Below are positions 26,278-35,584 of a stretch of DNA of 64,000 nucleotides, one piece after another (within the stretch, counting starts at the first letter, position 1; every line of letters starts with the position of its first letter). Both the position numbers and the translations under genes were made by a program. Below the pieces are notes generated by a model, which saw nothing but the letters and a program-made list of their open reading frames with translations, was not told where the DNA came from and made no database searches. This stretch comes from Tissierellia bacterium (GTDB taxonomy: Bacteria > Bacillota > Clostridia > Peptostreptococcales > Acidaminobacteraceae). The stretch lies in NCBI GenBank assembly GCA_012838225.1, contig DUPT01000042.1, forward strand, positions 1 to 64,000, in the 5' to 3' direction.

Positions 26278-26374
26278 ATCCGGCCTCCTGATAGTCTTAT
26301 TTTACCAAGTTTTAACCAAAAAGACACTTCGGACTTCATACACCATTGTTATCTTACTGTAAAGGGGGAATAGA

Positions 26375-27283
26375 ATGCGACTCGAATTGAAAGATATAAA
26401 GAAAAGCTTCGGCGACAAAGAGATCCTTCACGGCATCACCTTCGAGGTCGAATCGGGCCGGGCGATGGGCTTTCTCGGCCGAAACGGAGCCGGTAAGACC
26501 ACCACCATCCGCTGCCTGATGGATGTCTTCAAGCCTGATAGCGGCCACTTCGTCCTCGACGGCCGGCCGTTTCGGGCCAGAGACCATCGGATCGGCTATC
26601 TGCCTGAGGAGCGTGGCCTGTACGCCAAGGAGGAATTGGTCCATCAACTGGTCTATTTTGCCCAGCTACGCGGCATGGAAAAAGCGGCTGCGAAGCAGAG
26701 CGCCAAATACTGGCTCTCCCGGGTCGATCTGAGTGAGTTCGAGAACAAACGACTCGAGATCCTATCCAAGGGCAATCAGCAAAAGGTCCAGATCATTCAG
26801 GCCTTGATCCATGACCCGGACATCATCATCCTGGATGAGCCGTTTAGCGGACTCGACCCGGTCAACTCACAGGTCCTAAAGGATATCGTCCGCGAAAAGG
26901 TCGCTCAAAATAAGCTCGTCATCTTCTGCTCGCATCAGATGGGCTATGTCGAGGAGTTTTGTGATGATATCGCCTTGATCGATCAGGGCACAATCATCCT
27001 CGAGGGCGATCTGAGTCAGATCAAGCGCCGCCACGGCCGGGGAAAATACCGTTTGATATCAAGTATTCCCGAGACCGAGCTGGCAACGCTGGGAGCCCAC
27101 GTCCTATCACACGAACGTAACGGCACGGTCATCGAACTGTGCGAGGGCCTGACTAAGGATGCCTTCTTGAGGCGTCTGCTCGATCATGGCAGTGATATCC
27201 AGATCTTTGCCGAGTATCAGCCCAGCCTGACCCAGGTCTTCATCCATGAAGTGGGCGAGAAAAATGGAGGCGATCATGAGTAA
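26375..27283 (+). CDS. ABC transporter ATPase (NatA-like, with C-terminal DUF4162-type tail)
   Basis: 302 residues. Walker A GRNGAGKTT (about 36-44), signature ILSKGNQQKVQ, Walker B IIILDEPFSGLDP, H-loop CSHQMGYVEEFCDD. The last about 90 residues match the extra domain of NatA/YhaQ-type ATPases. Paired with the ABC-2 permease that overlaps its end by eight bases. Likely drives export of sodium, a peptide or another toxic compound; NatAB is the best-known relative but the substrate cannot be read from sequence. RBS AAAGGGGGAA before ATG 26375. Confidence 0.93.
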   Translation: MRLELKDIKKSFGDKEILHGITFEVESGRAMGFLGRNGAGKTTTIRCLMDVFKPDSGHFVLDGRPFRARDHRIGYLPEERGLYAKEELVHQLVYFAQLRGMEKAAAKQSAKYWLSRVDLSEFENKRLEILSKGNQQKVQIIQALIHDPDIIILDEPFSGLDPVNSQVLKDIVREKVAQNKLVIFCSHQMGYVEEFCDDIALIDQGTIILEGDLSQIKRRHGRGKYRLISSIPETELATLGAHVLSHERNGTVIELCEGLTKDAFLRRLLDHGSDIQIFAEYQPSLTQVFIHEVGEKNGGDHE

Positions 27284-28520
27284 TTTCTTCCGTATCCTGC
27301 GCTTTGAATTCAGCTCGATCACGGCCAAAAAGTCCTGGATCATTCCAACGGCCATCTTTGTGCTGGTGGCCCTGATCGTGGCTTTTATCCCTCAGATCTT
27401 CAGCTTGTTTGGCTCTGATCTCTTAACCCGCGAAGCCTCGGACGGACCGATCGAGCCACCAAAAATCGGCGTCCTGATCGAGGCCGAAGAGATCACTCCA
27501 GACGAGATCGGCTATTTTCTGCCTCAAGCCGTCTTCTACGACGATGAAGCCGATCTGGCGGCCGACCTGATGGCTTCCTCCCTCGATGAGGCCTATATTA
27601 TCCATTCGGCCGATGCCTACTCACCGCTGTTTCGCGATACCAATATCTATATGGGACCGCCCGGGACCGGAGGGTCTGCCCCCTTCGAGCAGGTGATGCG
27701 GCTCATGCGTGAGCGGCGATTGATCGGTGACGCCTTAGACTTTGATGCCTTTCGGGCCGCCATGGATCGACCGTTTGAAAGTACGCCCCGGGTGCTAGGC
27801 ACCGATGGCTTTACTAATTACGGCTTCACGTATGGCTTTATCTTCGTCGTCTATTTCCTGGTCATCTTCTACGGCACGACCGTATCGACCTCGGTGGCCC
27901 GGGAGAAGAGCGACCGAACGATGGAGCTTTTGATCACCAGTGCCAATCCGAGCAAGCTCTTCTACGGCAAAGTGTTTGGAGCCGGCTTAGCCGGACTGCT
28001 CCAGTTTTCACTGATCGTCGTTTCCTTGTTTGCCGGTTTTCGGCTGAATCAGGCCGCCTGGGGGTTTAATATCATGCGTTATCTCGATATTCCGCCCAAG
28101 GTGCTGATCATCTTCCTGGGCTTCACGCTGCTGGGCTACCTGCTCTACCTGTTCTTTTATGCCATGCTCGGCTCGACAGTGTCTAAGGTGGAGGATGTAT
28201 CGACTGCCTCGATGCCGATCATGCTCTTGATGGTCGCCAGCTTCCTTGTCGTCAACTTCTCGATGTCAAACCCGGATTCGCTGATCATGAAGGTGGCAAG
28301 CTTTATCCCGTTTAGCTCGCCCTTTGCCATGTTTGCCCGAAGCTCCCTCGGCTCGACCGTCACGAACTGGGAGATCATCCTGGGCTTCATGATCCTGCTC
28401 GTCACGACGATCTTTACCGCCTTGATCTCGGCCCGACTCTACCGGCTCGGGACACTCAATTACGGCAATCGTCTCAAGCTCGGAGAAGCCATTCGACTGC
28501 TTCGCCAGGACGCCGACTGA
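27276..28520 (+). CDS. ABC-2 type permease (NatB/YhaP-like)
   Basis: 414 residues. One membrane helix near the N-terminus (about 20-40), a large extracytoplasmic domain (about 55-185), then about five to six helices in the C-terminal half, the layout of NatB/YhaP. Helix sequences include FIFVVYFLVIFYGTTVSTSVAREK (with a conserved cytoplasmic ARE(K)SDRTME loop). ATG 27276 has GGAGG five bases upstream and overlaps the ATPase stop. Forms an exporter with the preceding ATPase. A strong terminator follows. Confidence 0.92.
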   Translation: MSNFFRILRFEFSSITAKKSWIIPTAIFVLVALIVAFIPQIFSLFGSDLLTREASDGPIEPPKIGVLIEAEEITPDEIGYFLPQAVFYDDEADLAADLMASSLDEAYIIHSADAYSPLFRDTNIYMGPPGTGGSAPFEQVMRLMRERRLIGDALDFDAFRAAMDRPFESTPRVLGTDGFTNYGFTYGFIFVVYFLVIFYGTTVSTSVAREKSDRTMELLITSANPSKLFYGKVFGAGLAGLLQFSLIVVSLFAGFRLNQAAWGFNIMRYLDIPPKVLIIFLGFTLLGYLLYLFFYAMLGSTVSKVEDVSTASMPIMLLMVASFLVVNFSMSNPDSLIMKVASFIPFSSPFAMFARSSLGSTVTNWEIILGFMILLVTTIFTALISARLYRLGTLNYGNRLKLGEAIRLLRQDAD

Positions 28521-28529
28521 TAAAAAGCC

Positions 28530-28562
28530 ATCCTCCCGCCAAAAAAGCGGGAGGATTTTTTT
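28530..28562 (+). terminator. Intrinsic terminator after the NatAB-like operon
   Basis: ATCCTCCCGC (28530-28539) pairs with GCGGGAGGAT (28547-28556), followed by seven T. Confidence 0.9.
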
Positions 28563-28651
28563 CGTTAAAGATTATCGGAGCCGGAGAAGGCGCTGAGAAT
28601 AGATTGACGTTTTAGGCTCTTTTGACGTGGAGCCAGGAGCGACCGGTGGGA

Positions 28652-29152
28652 TCATAAGATGCGCTCGGCCACTACAAATGTGGCGTGCTCGTTCTTCGTT
28701 GGGCTGCCGGTTTCTCTGAAACCGTTCTTATGCCAAAAATGTTCAGCCTGAGGATTGCCCATGACCCAGGACAAGCGAACACCGAGGATGCCTTCGGCTT
28801 TTAAAAAAGCCCATAGTTCATCGACGATCATGCTCCCAACACCACTTTTTTGAACCGATGCTTCCACCATGAAAAACCCGATCAATACCCGTTGTTCATC
28901 GGGGTAGCTCCAAATCAGATCCAATACGGCAACTAACCGATCTCCGTCATAGTATCCCAGATAGAATTTATCCTCCGGGGTTTTTCCGGGCGGTAATGCT
29001 TTTAGATCATCGGCGATGCTCTGTCTGGTGACGAGCGGTGGGCAATGCTCATAATACAAAGGATTGCCGCTGCATAGTGAATAAATCGCCGCTATGTCAC
29101 GCTCAGTTAACTGTCTAACGAAAAATCGGTTTGATAACAGTGACGTATCCAT
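28652..29152 (-). CDS. GNAT-family N-acetyltransferase
   Basis: 166 residues. Acetyl-CoA-binding pattern VQKSGVGSMIVDEL (R/Q-x-x-G-x-G/A version), preceded by beta strands YLGYYDGDRLVAVLDL and VLIGFFMV, and followed by GVRLSWVMGNPQAEHFWHKNGF, the typical second half. It transfers an acetyl group to an unknown small molecule or protein. The ATG at 29152 follows GAGGGGGAT; a longer version would start within the preceding membrane-protein gene. It follows that gene by 14 bases and is probably cotranscribed with it. Confidence 0.88.
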   Translation of the reverse strand: MDTSLLSNRFFVRQLTERDIAAIYSLCSGNPLYYEHCPPLVTRQSIADDLKALPPGKTPEDKFYLGYYDGDRLVAVLDLIWSYPDEQRVLIGFFMVEASVQKSGVGSMIVDELWAFLKAEGILGVRLSWVMGNPQAEHFWHKNGFRETGSPTKNEHATFVVAERIL

Positions 29153-29166
29153 ATCCCCCTCTTTTG

Positions 29167-29874
29167 TTAAAAGGGACTTTTGAGGACTCGCCAAGCGCCA
29201 AGATAGGCAAAGATCAGTCCGATCAAAAAGCGCGAGTTGAAGAAGGACGTCGGATTATTAGTCAACATATACCAAGCGGCCCGCAGACCCTGGAGGTAAT
29301 TGCCGCCGAAGGATTTGGCAAACACCGCTCCATTGGCTAGTAGAAAGCCGACCACGACCGAGATGAAAATGACGGCGATCAGGCTGATCTTTTTATTATT
29401 GCCCTGTTGGCCGCCCAACATATCGTAGCCCTTGGCAGCAAAGATGGCGATGATAAAGCCGAGGTAGGAGATGAAAAAGCCAAAATAAGCGACTAGGGCA
29501 AATACAAGCGCCCCGATTAGACCACCGGCCAGACTACCGATGATGCCCAGGATCAGACTGCCTCGGTGGACCGGACGGGTGATCGTCTGATCGACCACCT
29601 TCATCGAGCGGCCGCTGGAATAGCGGGCCACTAGCTCATTGGCCTGAGCCAAGAAGGCGTCAAAGCGTTCTTTGTCTAAACGATCGATCCCGGTGCCGCC
29701 ATAGTAGCCGTTTTCTCGTTCGTCCGGTCGCCGAACCGAGACCGAGTTGTTCTCCCCGATCTGCTTGAGCTTGGCGATCACCTCCGGCAGCTTTTTATCA
29801 GCGATCTCCGGACCGATCGTATAGATTTCTTCATATTGCCCCAGATGAATGATGAGTTCTCTGGTATCAGTCAT
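29167..29874 (-). CDS. Membrane protein of unknown function with soluble N-terminal domain
   Basis: 235 residues, not recognised. Residues 1-100 are polar (starts TDTRELIIHLGQYEEIYTIG) and contain ERENGYYGGTGIDRLDKERF. From about 105 there are four hydrophobic segments, rich in Gly and Ala, with a KGYDMLGGQQGNNKK loop between the second and third. No signal peptide. It lies between two acetyltransferase genes in one probable operon (gaps of 8 and 14 bases). No function can be assigned; the soluble part might be a regulatory domain. Confidence 0.75.
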   Translation of the reverse strand: MTDTRELIIHLGQYEEIYTIGPEIADKKLPEVIAKLKQIGENNSVSVRRPDERENGYYGGTGIDRLDKERFDAFLAQANELVARYSSGRSMKVVDQTITRPVHRGSLILGIIGSLAGGLIGALVFALVAYFGFFISYLGFIIAIFAAKGYDMLGGQQGNNKKISLIAVIFISVVVGFLLANGAVFAKSFGGNYLQGLRAAWYMLTNNPTSFFNSRFLIGLIFAYLGAWRVLKSPF

Positions 29875-29882
29875 TGTTCCCC

Positions 29883-30470
29883 CTAAAATTCATAGCCTTC
29901 CAGGTCCAGCTGTGCGATATCGGCATACGGCCCCTGACGAAACTCATCGGCCAGGATGTCCATCTCGACATCGTCATAGAATGTGCCATTATAAATGACG
30001 GCTTCTCGCCGGCGACCGACCTCCTTGAAGCCGAGCTTTCGATAGGCTCGCTCGCCTTGCTTGTTGAAGCTGAAATATTTCAGATTGATATTGTGCAGAT
30101 TCAGTACGCGAAAGCCAAAGTCGAGCAGGAGCGCCATGGCTTCGGTGCCGTGGCCCTGGCCTCGAAACGCGGCCTCACCGATGAAGATCCCCAGTTCTCC
30201 TCGCCGATGCTGGTGATTGATATCCTTCAGACCACAGTTGCCGATCAATCGATCGGTCGCTTTATCGATGATCGCCAGGTTGATATTCTCTTGACTTCGG
30301 GCGTAGCTCTCCAGCACGTCCTTTTGTTTTAAGTGACTATAGATCGCCGAATGATTTCCCAGTCCGATGGTGACCTCAGGATCATTCATCCACTTGGTAT
30401 AAATCAACACATCGTCAGGGTCCATCGGCGATAGATAGACTCTGTCTCCGGTTATCTTTGGAAAATACAT
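29883..30470 (-). CDS. GNAT-family N-acetyltransferase, RimJ/RimL-like
   Basis: 195 residues. Starts with GDRVYLSPMDPDDVLIYTKWMND, common to RimJ/RimL-type enzymes, with acetyl-CoA-binding segment GEAAFRGQGHGTEAMALLLDFGF (G-x-G-x-G/A) and INLKYFSFNKQGERAYRKLGFKEVG in the C-terminal half. Relatives acetylate ribosomal protein N-termini, spermidine or antibiotics, so the substrate is open. ATG 30470 has a GGAGGCCTT-type ribosome site. First gene of a three-gene minus-strand unit. Confidence 0.9.
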   Translation of the reverse strand: MYFPKITGDRVYLSPMDPDDVLIYTKWMNDPEVTIGLGNHSAIYSHLKQKDVLESYARSQENINLAIIDKATDRLIGNCGLKDINHQHRRGELGIFIGEAAFRGQGHGTEAMALLLDFGFRVLNLHNINLKYFSFNKQGERAYRKLGFKEVGRRREAVIYNGTFYDDVEMDILADEFRQGPYADIAQLDLEGYEF

Positions 30471-30552
30471 AAGGCCTCCTTATCCGTTGCTAACCATTGT
30501 ATCACGGCCGAGGTATGGGGTAAAATAGATAGACCAAGAAAAGGAGATATTT

Positions 30553-32361
30553 ATGAATCTACAAGCTCGCAGTGAAGTACCGATCGAAGAAACCTGGGAC
30601 CTCTCGAACCTCTACCCTGATCTAGCGGCCTTCGAAGCCGATAAAGAGCGGATCCGGGACCAAGCCGACCAACTGTTTGCCCATGACCTTGACGCGATAA
30701 AAGATCCGTCCGAGATCGCTCGTTTGATCCGTTTAAGTGAAGAGATCTTCATCCGAGCCAGCCGGCTACAGACCTTTGCCCATGCCTCGATCGCGACCGA
30801 TATGACCGATACCAATACCCAACAACTGGTGGGACAGCTTCGCCTGTTCATGAACCCTTTGATGGTTCGACTGAGTGATTTTGACAATTTCCTTGACGCG
30901 CTACCAAAAGAAACGCTCGAGCAGGTGGCACAGGCCGATCCGACCCTGACGAGCTATATCGAAGAAAAGCTGCGCTTCCTACCCTACCGGCTCTCGGATG
31001 AGCTCGAGACAGCCCTGGTGACACTGAATAACAGCCTGAGCCTGCCCTATCATATCTACGAGCAAGCCAAGCTGGCCGATATGACCTTTCCCGAGTTTGA
31101 ATACGAGGGCGAGACGTATCCTTTAAGCTTTGTCCTCTACGAGAATCACTATCAGTACCACACCGATACCGGCCTTCGCCGAAAGGCCTTTGAGAAGTTC
31201 TCCGACCGGCTGCGGCAATCACAGCATACCATTGCCGCGGCTTTGATCGCTCAGGTGGAGAAGGAAAAGCGTCTGGCCGATATGCGCGGCTATGACAGCG
31301 TCTTCGACTTTCTACTCAATCGCCAGCAGATCTCAAGAGCCATCTATGATCAGCATATCGATACGATCTTTCAGCACCTGGCCCCGGTCATGCGCAAGTG
31401 GGCCGGTCTGCTAAAAGAGGTCTATCAGCTCGACCGAGTCACCTTTGCCGATCTCCAGGTGCCGCTCGATGCGAACTATGCTCAAAAGCTCACGATCGAT
31501 CAGGCCAAGGACTACGCCCGCAGTGCTCTGCGGGTCATGGGCGAAGAATACAATCAGATTATCGATAAGGCCCTCGATGAGCGCTGGGTGGACTGGGCCC
31601 AAAACATCGGCAAAAGCACCGGTGGCTTCTGCACCAGCCCCTATGGTCACAACTCCTATATCCTAATGAGTTGGACCGGGGCCTTGAGTGATGTCTTCAC
31701 CCTGGTGCATGAGCTCGGCCATGCCGGTCATTTCCAGCTGGCGAATAAGTATCTCAACCTCTACAGCACCAGACCCAGCACCTATTTCGTTGAAGCACCT
31801 TCGACCATCAATGAGATGCTCCTGACAAACGATCTGATCAACCAAAACGATGACCCCCGATTCCAACGCTTTGTCTATAGCTCACTATTGGGCAACACCT
31901 ACTACCATAACTATGTCACTCACTTCCTGGAGGCTCACTTCCAGCGGGAGGTCTACCGACTGGTCGAACAGCAAGAAGCCTTGACGACCCAAAAGCTGCA
32001 TGAGCTGAAAAAAGCCACCCTGTCCGCCTTCTGGGGAGAGGCGGTCGAGATCGATGACAACGCCGCCCTCACCTGGATGCGTCAGCCCCACTACTATATG
32101 GGCCTCTACCCCTATACCTACAGTGCCGGCCTTAGCATCGGCACCGTCATGAGCCGCCAGATCGTGGCCGAAGGCCAACCGGCGGTCGATCGCTGGATCG
32201 AGGTCCTAAAGAGCGGCGGGACCAAGAGCCCGGTCGAGCTGGCTCAACTCGCCGGTGTCGATATCACTCAGCCTGATGTCTTGATCGATACCATCCAATA
32301 CATCGAATCACTCGTCGATGCCAGCATCGAGCTGACAAAACAGTTAGAAAGCGAACAGTAA
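30553..32361 (+). CDS. pepF: Oligoendopeptidase F
   Basis: 602 residues, standard size for PepF (M3B family). The zinc site is in LVHELGHAGHFQ (HExxH) with the third ligand Glu in APSTINEM. Other family features: N-terminal EETWDLSNLYPD, KSTGGFCTSPYGHNSYILMSW split across two segments, and YTYSAGLSIG near the C-terminus. It cuts peptides of about 7-17 residues in the cytosol, supporting peptide nutrition. ATG 30553 follows AAAGGAG. Coupled to the HD gene by TAATG. Confidence 0.97.
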   Translation: MNLQARSEVPIEETWDLSNLYPDLAAFEADKERIRDQADQLFAHDLDAIKDPSEIARLIRLSEEIFIRASRLQTFAHASIATDMTDTNTQQLVGQLRLFMNPLMVRLSDFDNFLDALPKETLEQVAQADPTLTSYIEEKLRFLPYRLSDELETALVTLNNSLSLPYHIYEQAKLADMTFPEFEYEGETYPLSFVLYENHYQYHTDTGLRRKAFEKFSDRLRQSQHTIAAALIAQVEKEKRLADMRGYDSVFDFLLNRQQISRAIYDQHIDTIFQHLAPVMRKWAGLLKEVYQLDRVTFADLQVPLDANYAQKLTIDQAKDYARSALRVMGEEYNQIIDKALDERWVDWAQNIGKSTGGFCTSPYGHNSYILMSWTGALSDVFTLVHELGHAGHFQLANKYLNLYSTRPSTYFVEAPSTINEMLLTNDLINQNDDPRFQRFVYSSLLGNTYYHNYVTHFLEAHFQREVYRLVEQQEALTTQKLHELKKATLSAFWGEAVEIDDNAALTWMRQPHYYMGLYPYTYSAGLSIGTVMSRQIVAEGQPAVDRWIEVLKSGGTKSPVELAQLAGVDITQPDVLIDTIQYIESLVDASIELTKQLESEQ

Positions 32362-32912
32362 TGAAAACACGTGATGAAAGCCTTGAGCTCCTCAAGCAAT
32401 ACACTTCCGACCCCTTCTTGCTCCAACACGCCCTGACGCTCGAATGTGTCATGCGCTATTTTGCCGAAAAAGAAGGCGAGGACGTCGACTATTGGGGACT
32501 GGTCGGTCTGATGCACGATCTTGACTTCGAACAGTACCCTGACCAGCACTGTCAAAAGACGCAGGAGATCCTGCGAGACAACGGCTACGATGAGGACTTC
32601 ATTCGAGCCGTCGCCTCCCATGGCTACTCAATCGTGACCGATATCAAGCCCGAGAAGAAGATGGAAAAGATCCTGTTTGCCACCGATGAATTGACCGGAC
32701 TGATCGGGGCCTGTGCCCTGGTTCGGCCATCGAAAAGCGTCCAGGATATGAATCTCAAAAGCCTAAAGAAAAAGTTTAAAACAGCTTCCTTTGCCGCCGC
32801 TTGCTCGCGTGATGTCATTGCCCGGGGCGCCGACATGCTCGGCTGGGAGCTCGATGATCTGCTTCAGCAGACCCTCGATGCCATGAAGGCCTGTGAAGAC
32901 AAAATCGACTGA
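32361..32912 (+). CDS. HD superfamily hydrolase
   Basis: 183 residues. HD-domain metal ligands are visible: His in LLQHALTLECVMRYF, the HD pair in GLMHDLDFEQYP, and His in VASHGYS, followed by ATDELTGLIGACALVRP, a signature of a widespread bacterial HD family often annotated as a hydrolase or phosphohydrolase. Substrate unknown. Its ATG overlaps the pepF TAA by one base (TAATG), so it is translationally coupled. Ends before a strong bidirectional terminator. Confidence 0.9.
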   Translation: MKTRDESLELLKQYTSDPFLLQHALTLECVMRYFAEKEGEDVDYWGLVGLMHDLDFEQYPDQHCQKTQEILRDNGYDEDFIRAVASHGYSIVTDIKPEKKMEKILFATDELTGLIGACALVRPSKSVQDMNLKSLKKKFKTASFAAACSRDVIARGADMLGWELDDLLQQTLDAMKACEDKID

Positions 32913-32927
32913 TTGAAGAAACCCGAA

Positions 32928-32962
32928 AAAGTCGCTAACCACTCATGATGGTTAGCGACTTT
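32928..32962. terminator. Bidirectional terminator between HD gene and M20 gene
   Basis: A 14-bp perfect stem, AAAGTCGCTAACCA (32928-32941) with TGGTTAGCGACTTT (32949-32962). The T run is better on the minus strand, but it converges from both sides. Confidence 0.85.
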
Positions 32963-32965
32963 CCA

Positions 32966-34144
32966 CTACAGACTTTGTAGCATCTCGATGATGATTTGGC
33001 TAAATAGAGCCGGACTATCGAGAAATATTTGTTCATTAACAGTAAATTTCGGATGGTGGATCTCAAAGTAATCTGAGGTGTCTTTCTGTCTCATTCCGAG
33101 CCAGACAAAAGAACCTGGTACCTCATTCAAGAAAAAACTGAAATCTTCGGATCCCATCGAGGGAATTTTGATGTCGACAGATTCATAATCCTCAAACGAA
33201 TCAATTATCTGATCGATCTCCTCAATCACCTGCTCATCATTGTTTGTCGGAGGATAATTCTCGATTACTTCAAGGATAGTGTGGGATCCGAGCATCTCAT
33301 CTAGGGAACGACAAATTTGCCTAATCAGCTCTACCACAACTTCCTTCAGGTCCCAGTTGAAATATCGTACTGTGCCATGCATGATTGCTTCATCAGGTAT
33401 GACATTAAAGACACTCCCTGATTGAAGCATACCCATAGTAATTACGAGATTTTCGTGACTGGGTACCATATAATTCTTAATTGACTCTATTTCATCGACC
33501 AATTTTGCCGCTACTACGATCGGATTCACAGAATCATGCGGGCGACCAGCATGGCCCCCTTTACCTTGTATATGGAATTTTAAGGTCAACCCGCCAGCCA
33601 TCAATTCTTTTTTGGCTAGTCCAACTTGTCCTTTTTCTAGCGACGGCCAAACATGAAGACCAAGTATTCGATCAACAGAAGGTTCTTTCAGGGCTTTATC
33701 ATTTATCATATGTTCAGCACCACCCGTCGATTCCTCCGCAGGTTGAAAGAGAAATTTGACATGTCCTCGAATCAGATGACGATGCTTATCAAGAATTCTA
33801 ATGATCCCTAATGCAATGGCTACATGAGCATCATGACCGCATGCATGCATAGCTCCCGTATGCCGCGACCGAAAAGGTAGCTGCGTTTTTTCTTCCATGG
33901 GCAGGGCGTCCATATCAGCTCGCCAGCCGATACAACCACCTTTTTCTTCACCACTTAAGGTCGCTACGATCCCATGATTGCCAACATCCTCCCTAATATT
34001 TAGATCAAACTCATCCAACTGGTCTAAAATATACTGGCGGGTCAGCGGTAGTTCATCATGAATTTCCGGAATCGAATGCAGATTTCGATAATCCATCCGA
34101 ATCGTATCAAATAACTCTTTGTTGAGAGCCCGTAAGGTCATCAT
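32966..34144 (-). CDS. M20-family amidohydrolase (hippurate/N-acyl amino acid hydrolase type)
   Basis: 392 residues. Metal site MHACGHDAHVAI, catalytic Glu region FQPAEESTGGAEHM, GLHVWPSLEKG, lid-domain KGGHAGRPHDSVNPI and C-terminal SMGSEDFSFFL, all typical of the amidohydrolase (IAA-amino acid hydrolase, N-acetyl-diaminopimelate deacetylase, hippuricase) branch of M20. It releases an amino acid from an N-acyl or peptide-like amide. ATG 34144 overlaps the transporter stop (ATGA). It sits in an AT-rich cassette with a YfcC transporter and LysR regulator, suggesting it hydrolyses what the transporter brings in. Confidence 0.92.
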   Translation of the reverse strand: MMTLRALNKELFDTIRMDYRNLHSIPEIHDELPLTRQYILDQLDEFDLNIREDVGNHGIVATLSGEEKGGCIGWRADMDALPMEEKTQLPFRSRHTGAMHACGHDAHVAIALGIIRILDKHRHLIRGHVKFLFQPAEESTGGAEHMINDKALKEPSVDRILGLHVWPSLEKGQVGLAKKELMAGGLTLKFHIQGKGGHAGRPHDSVNPIVVAAKLVDEIESIKNYMVPSHENLVITMGMLQSGSVFNVIPDEAIMHGTVRYFNWDLKEVVVELIRQICRSLDEMLGSHTILEVIENYPPTNNDEQVIEEIDQIIDSFEDYESVDIKIPSMGSEDFSFFLNEVPGSFVWLGMRQKDTSDYFEIHHPKFTVNEQIFLDSPALFSQIIIEMLQSL

Positions 34145-35559
34145 TGCCAATTGATCAGTGTTGCAATCGCTAGAATGATCCAACCGGCAATATATACTTT
34201 TACAACCAGTCCAATGATAAATCGGAACCACTTATCAAACGGCACGCGGGCAATTGCCAGCATTGCTAAGAGACCGCCACTGGTAGGGATGATCATATTG
34301 GTGACGCCGTCTCCAATTTGGAATGCCAATACTGCGATCTGGCGTCCTACATTGATGATATCCGATAACGGTACGATGATCGGCATCGTAACCATAGCTT
34401 GACCACTTCCAGAGGGTATGAAGAAGTTGATCACCCCTTGAACGATTGTCATAGCAATTGCTGAAAGGATCGGTGATAGTTGCCTTAGCGGCAGAGACAA
34501 GCTATAGACGATTGTATCTGATATTTCACCTTGAGCCATAATAACTTGAATCGCACGAGCCAAACCGACAATCAACGCTCCTCCGGTCACAGCGCTGGCT
34601 CCTTTGATAAATGTTTGAACCATCTTTTCACTGCTCATGCCCGAAATCACGGCAAAGATAATGGCGTAGATGACAAATAGTGCCGCAATTTCATCAAGAT
34701 ACCATTGATGGACAACAACTCCATATACAACTACCGCAATAAAACTGAAGAAAGCCAGTAACATGATTTTTCCTCGGGTATCGAGGTGGTAACTCTGCAG
34801 TTGGTTGCGGTCAATTGTCAGACCTTCAGTAGAAATCCCTTTTACTAAGGATCTGGTTGGATCTTTTTCAACTTTTTTCATGTAGCTTGTCATATGCCAA
34901 TACATCAGGGCTAATGAGACGAGGACGTAGATCGTTCTTAAACCCATACCACTAAATGTTGGCAGGCCTGCAATCTCATGAGCCACCCCAACAGTATAGG
35001 CGTTGATCGGACTGGTAGCAAATCCTACCGCAAGTGCACCAATAACCGCACCGGCACCGACCATCAAATCAAATCCAAGCCCGAGAGCAACCATAATACC
35101 TAAGGGCACAAAACCAATCAGATTCTCGAACCCAACTGCTGCTCCAAAAAAGCCAAATAACAGTGTGAGTAAAGCAAGACCCCAATAGGGAGAAATGTTC
35201 TTCTCCTCGATTTTACGAACAGCCATCCCAATACCATTTTCCATGGCACCGCTCTCTTGCAGGATTTTAAACATACCACCTGCTAAGAAAACGATCATCA
35301 TCACCGTGCCCGCCTGTACCATACCAATGGGAATGGATCGGAACAAATCGAACGGAGATGTTTTCATGGATGGGGATTTCTCGATATAGTGAAAACTGTC
35401 AGGATCAACACCTTCACGACCGTTTTCCATCATGATTCTTTCGAACTGACCTGACGGAATGATATATGTCAGGACTGCCACCAGTACCATGATAAGAAAA
35501 ATGATAATAAAAGCATTTGGGATGCGCTCGTACCATAATTTCTTCTGTAATGGGCTCAT
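34141..35559 (-). CDS. YfcC-family (C4-dicarboxylate/amino acid type) membrane transporter
   Basis: 472 residues with 11-13 hydrophobic helices. Begins PNAFIIIFLIMVLVAVLTYIIPSG without break beyond that point, and has GAAVGFENLIGFVP and INFFIPSGSGQAMVTMPI, segments conserved in the YfcC/ArcD-like group of anaerobic carriers. Such proteins exchange or take up amino acids, peptides or dicarboxylates. ATG 35559 follows AAGGAGGAAAA. GC content is visibly lower than neighbours. Cotranscribed with LysR upstream and M20 downstream. Confidence 0.9.
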   Translation of the reverse strand: MSPLQKKLWYERIPNAFIIIFLIMVLVAVLTYIIPSGQFERIMMENGREGVDPDSFHYIEKSPSMKTSPFDLFRSIPIGMVQAGTVMMIVFLAGGMFKILQESGAMENGIGMAVRKIEEKNISPYWGLALLTLLFGFFGAAVGFENLIGFVPLGIMVALGLGFDLMVGAGAVIGALAVGFATSPINAYTVGVAHEIAGLPTFSGMGLRTIYVLVSLALMYWHMTSYMKKVEKDPTRSLVKGISTEGLTIDRNQLQSYHLDTRGKIMLLAFFSFIAVVVYGVVVHQWYLDEIAALFVIYAIIFAVISGMSSEKMVQTFIKGASAVTGGALIVGLARAIQVIMAQGEISDTIVYSLSLPLRQLSPILSAIAMTIVQGVINFFIPSGSGQAMVTMPIIVPLSDIINVGRQIAVLAFQIGDGVTNMIIPTSGGLLAMLAIARVPFDKWFRFIIGLVVKVYIAGWIILAIATLINWQ

Positions 35560-35584
35560 TTTTCCTCCTTCATAATGCAGCGAG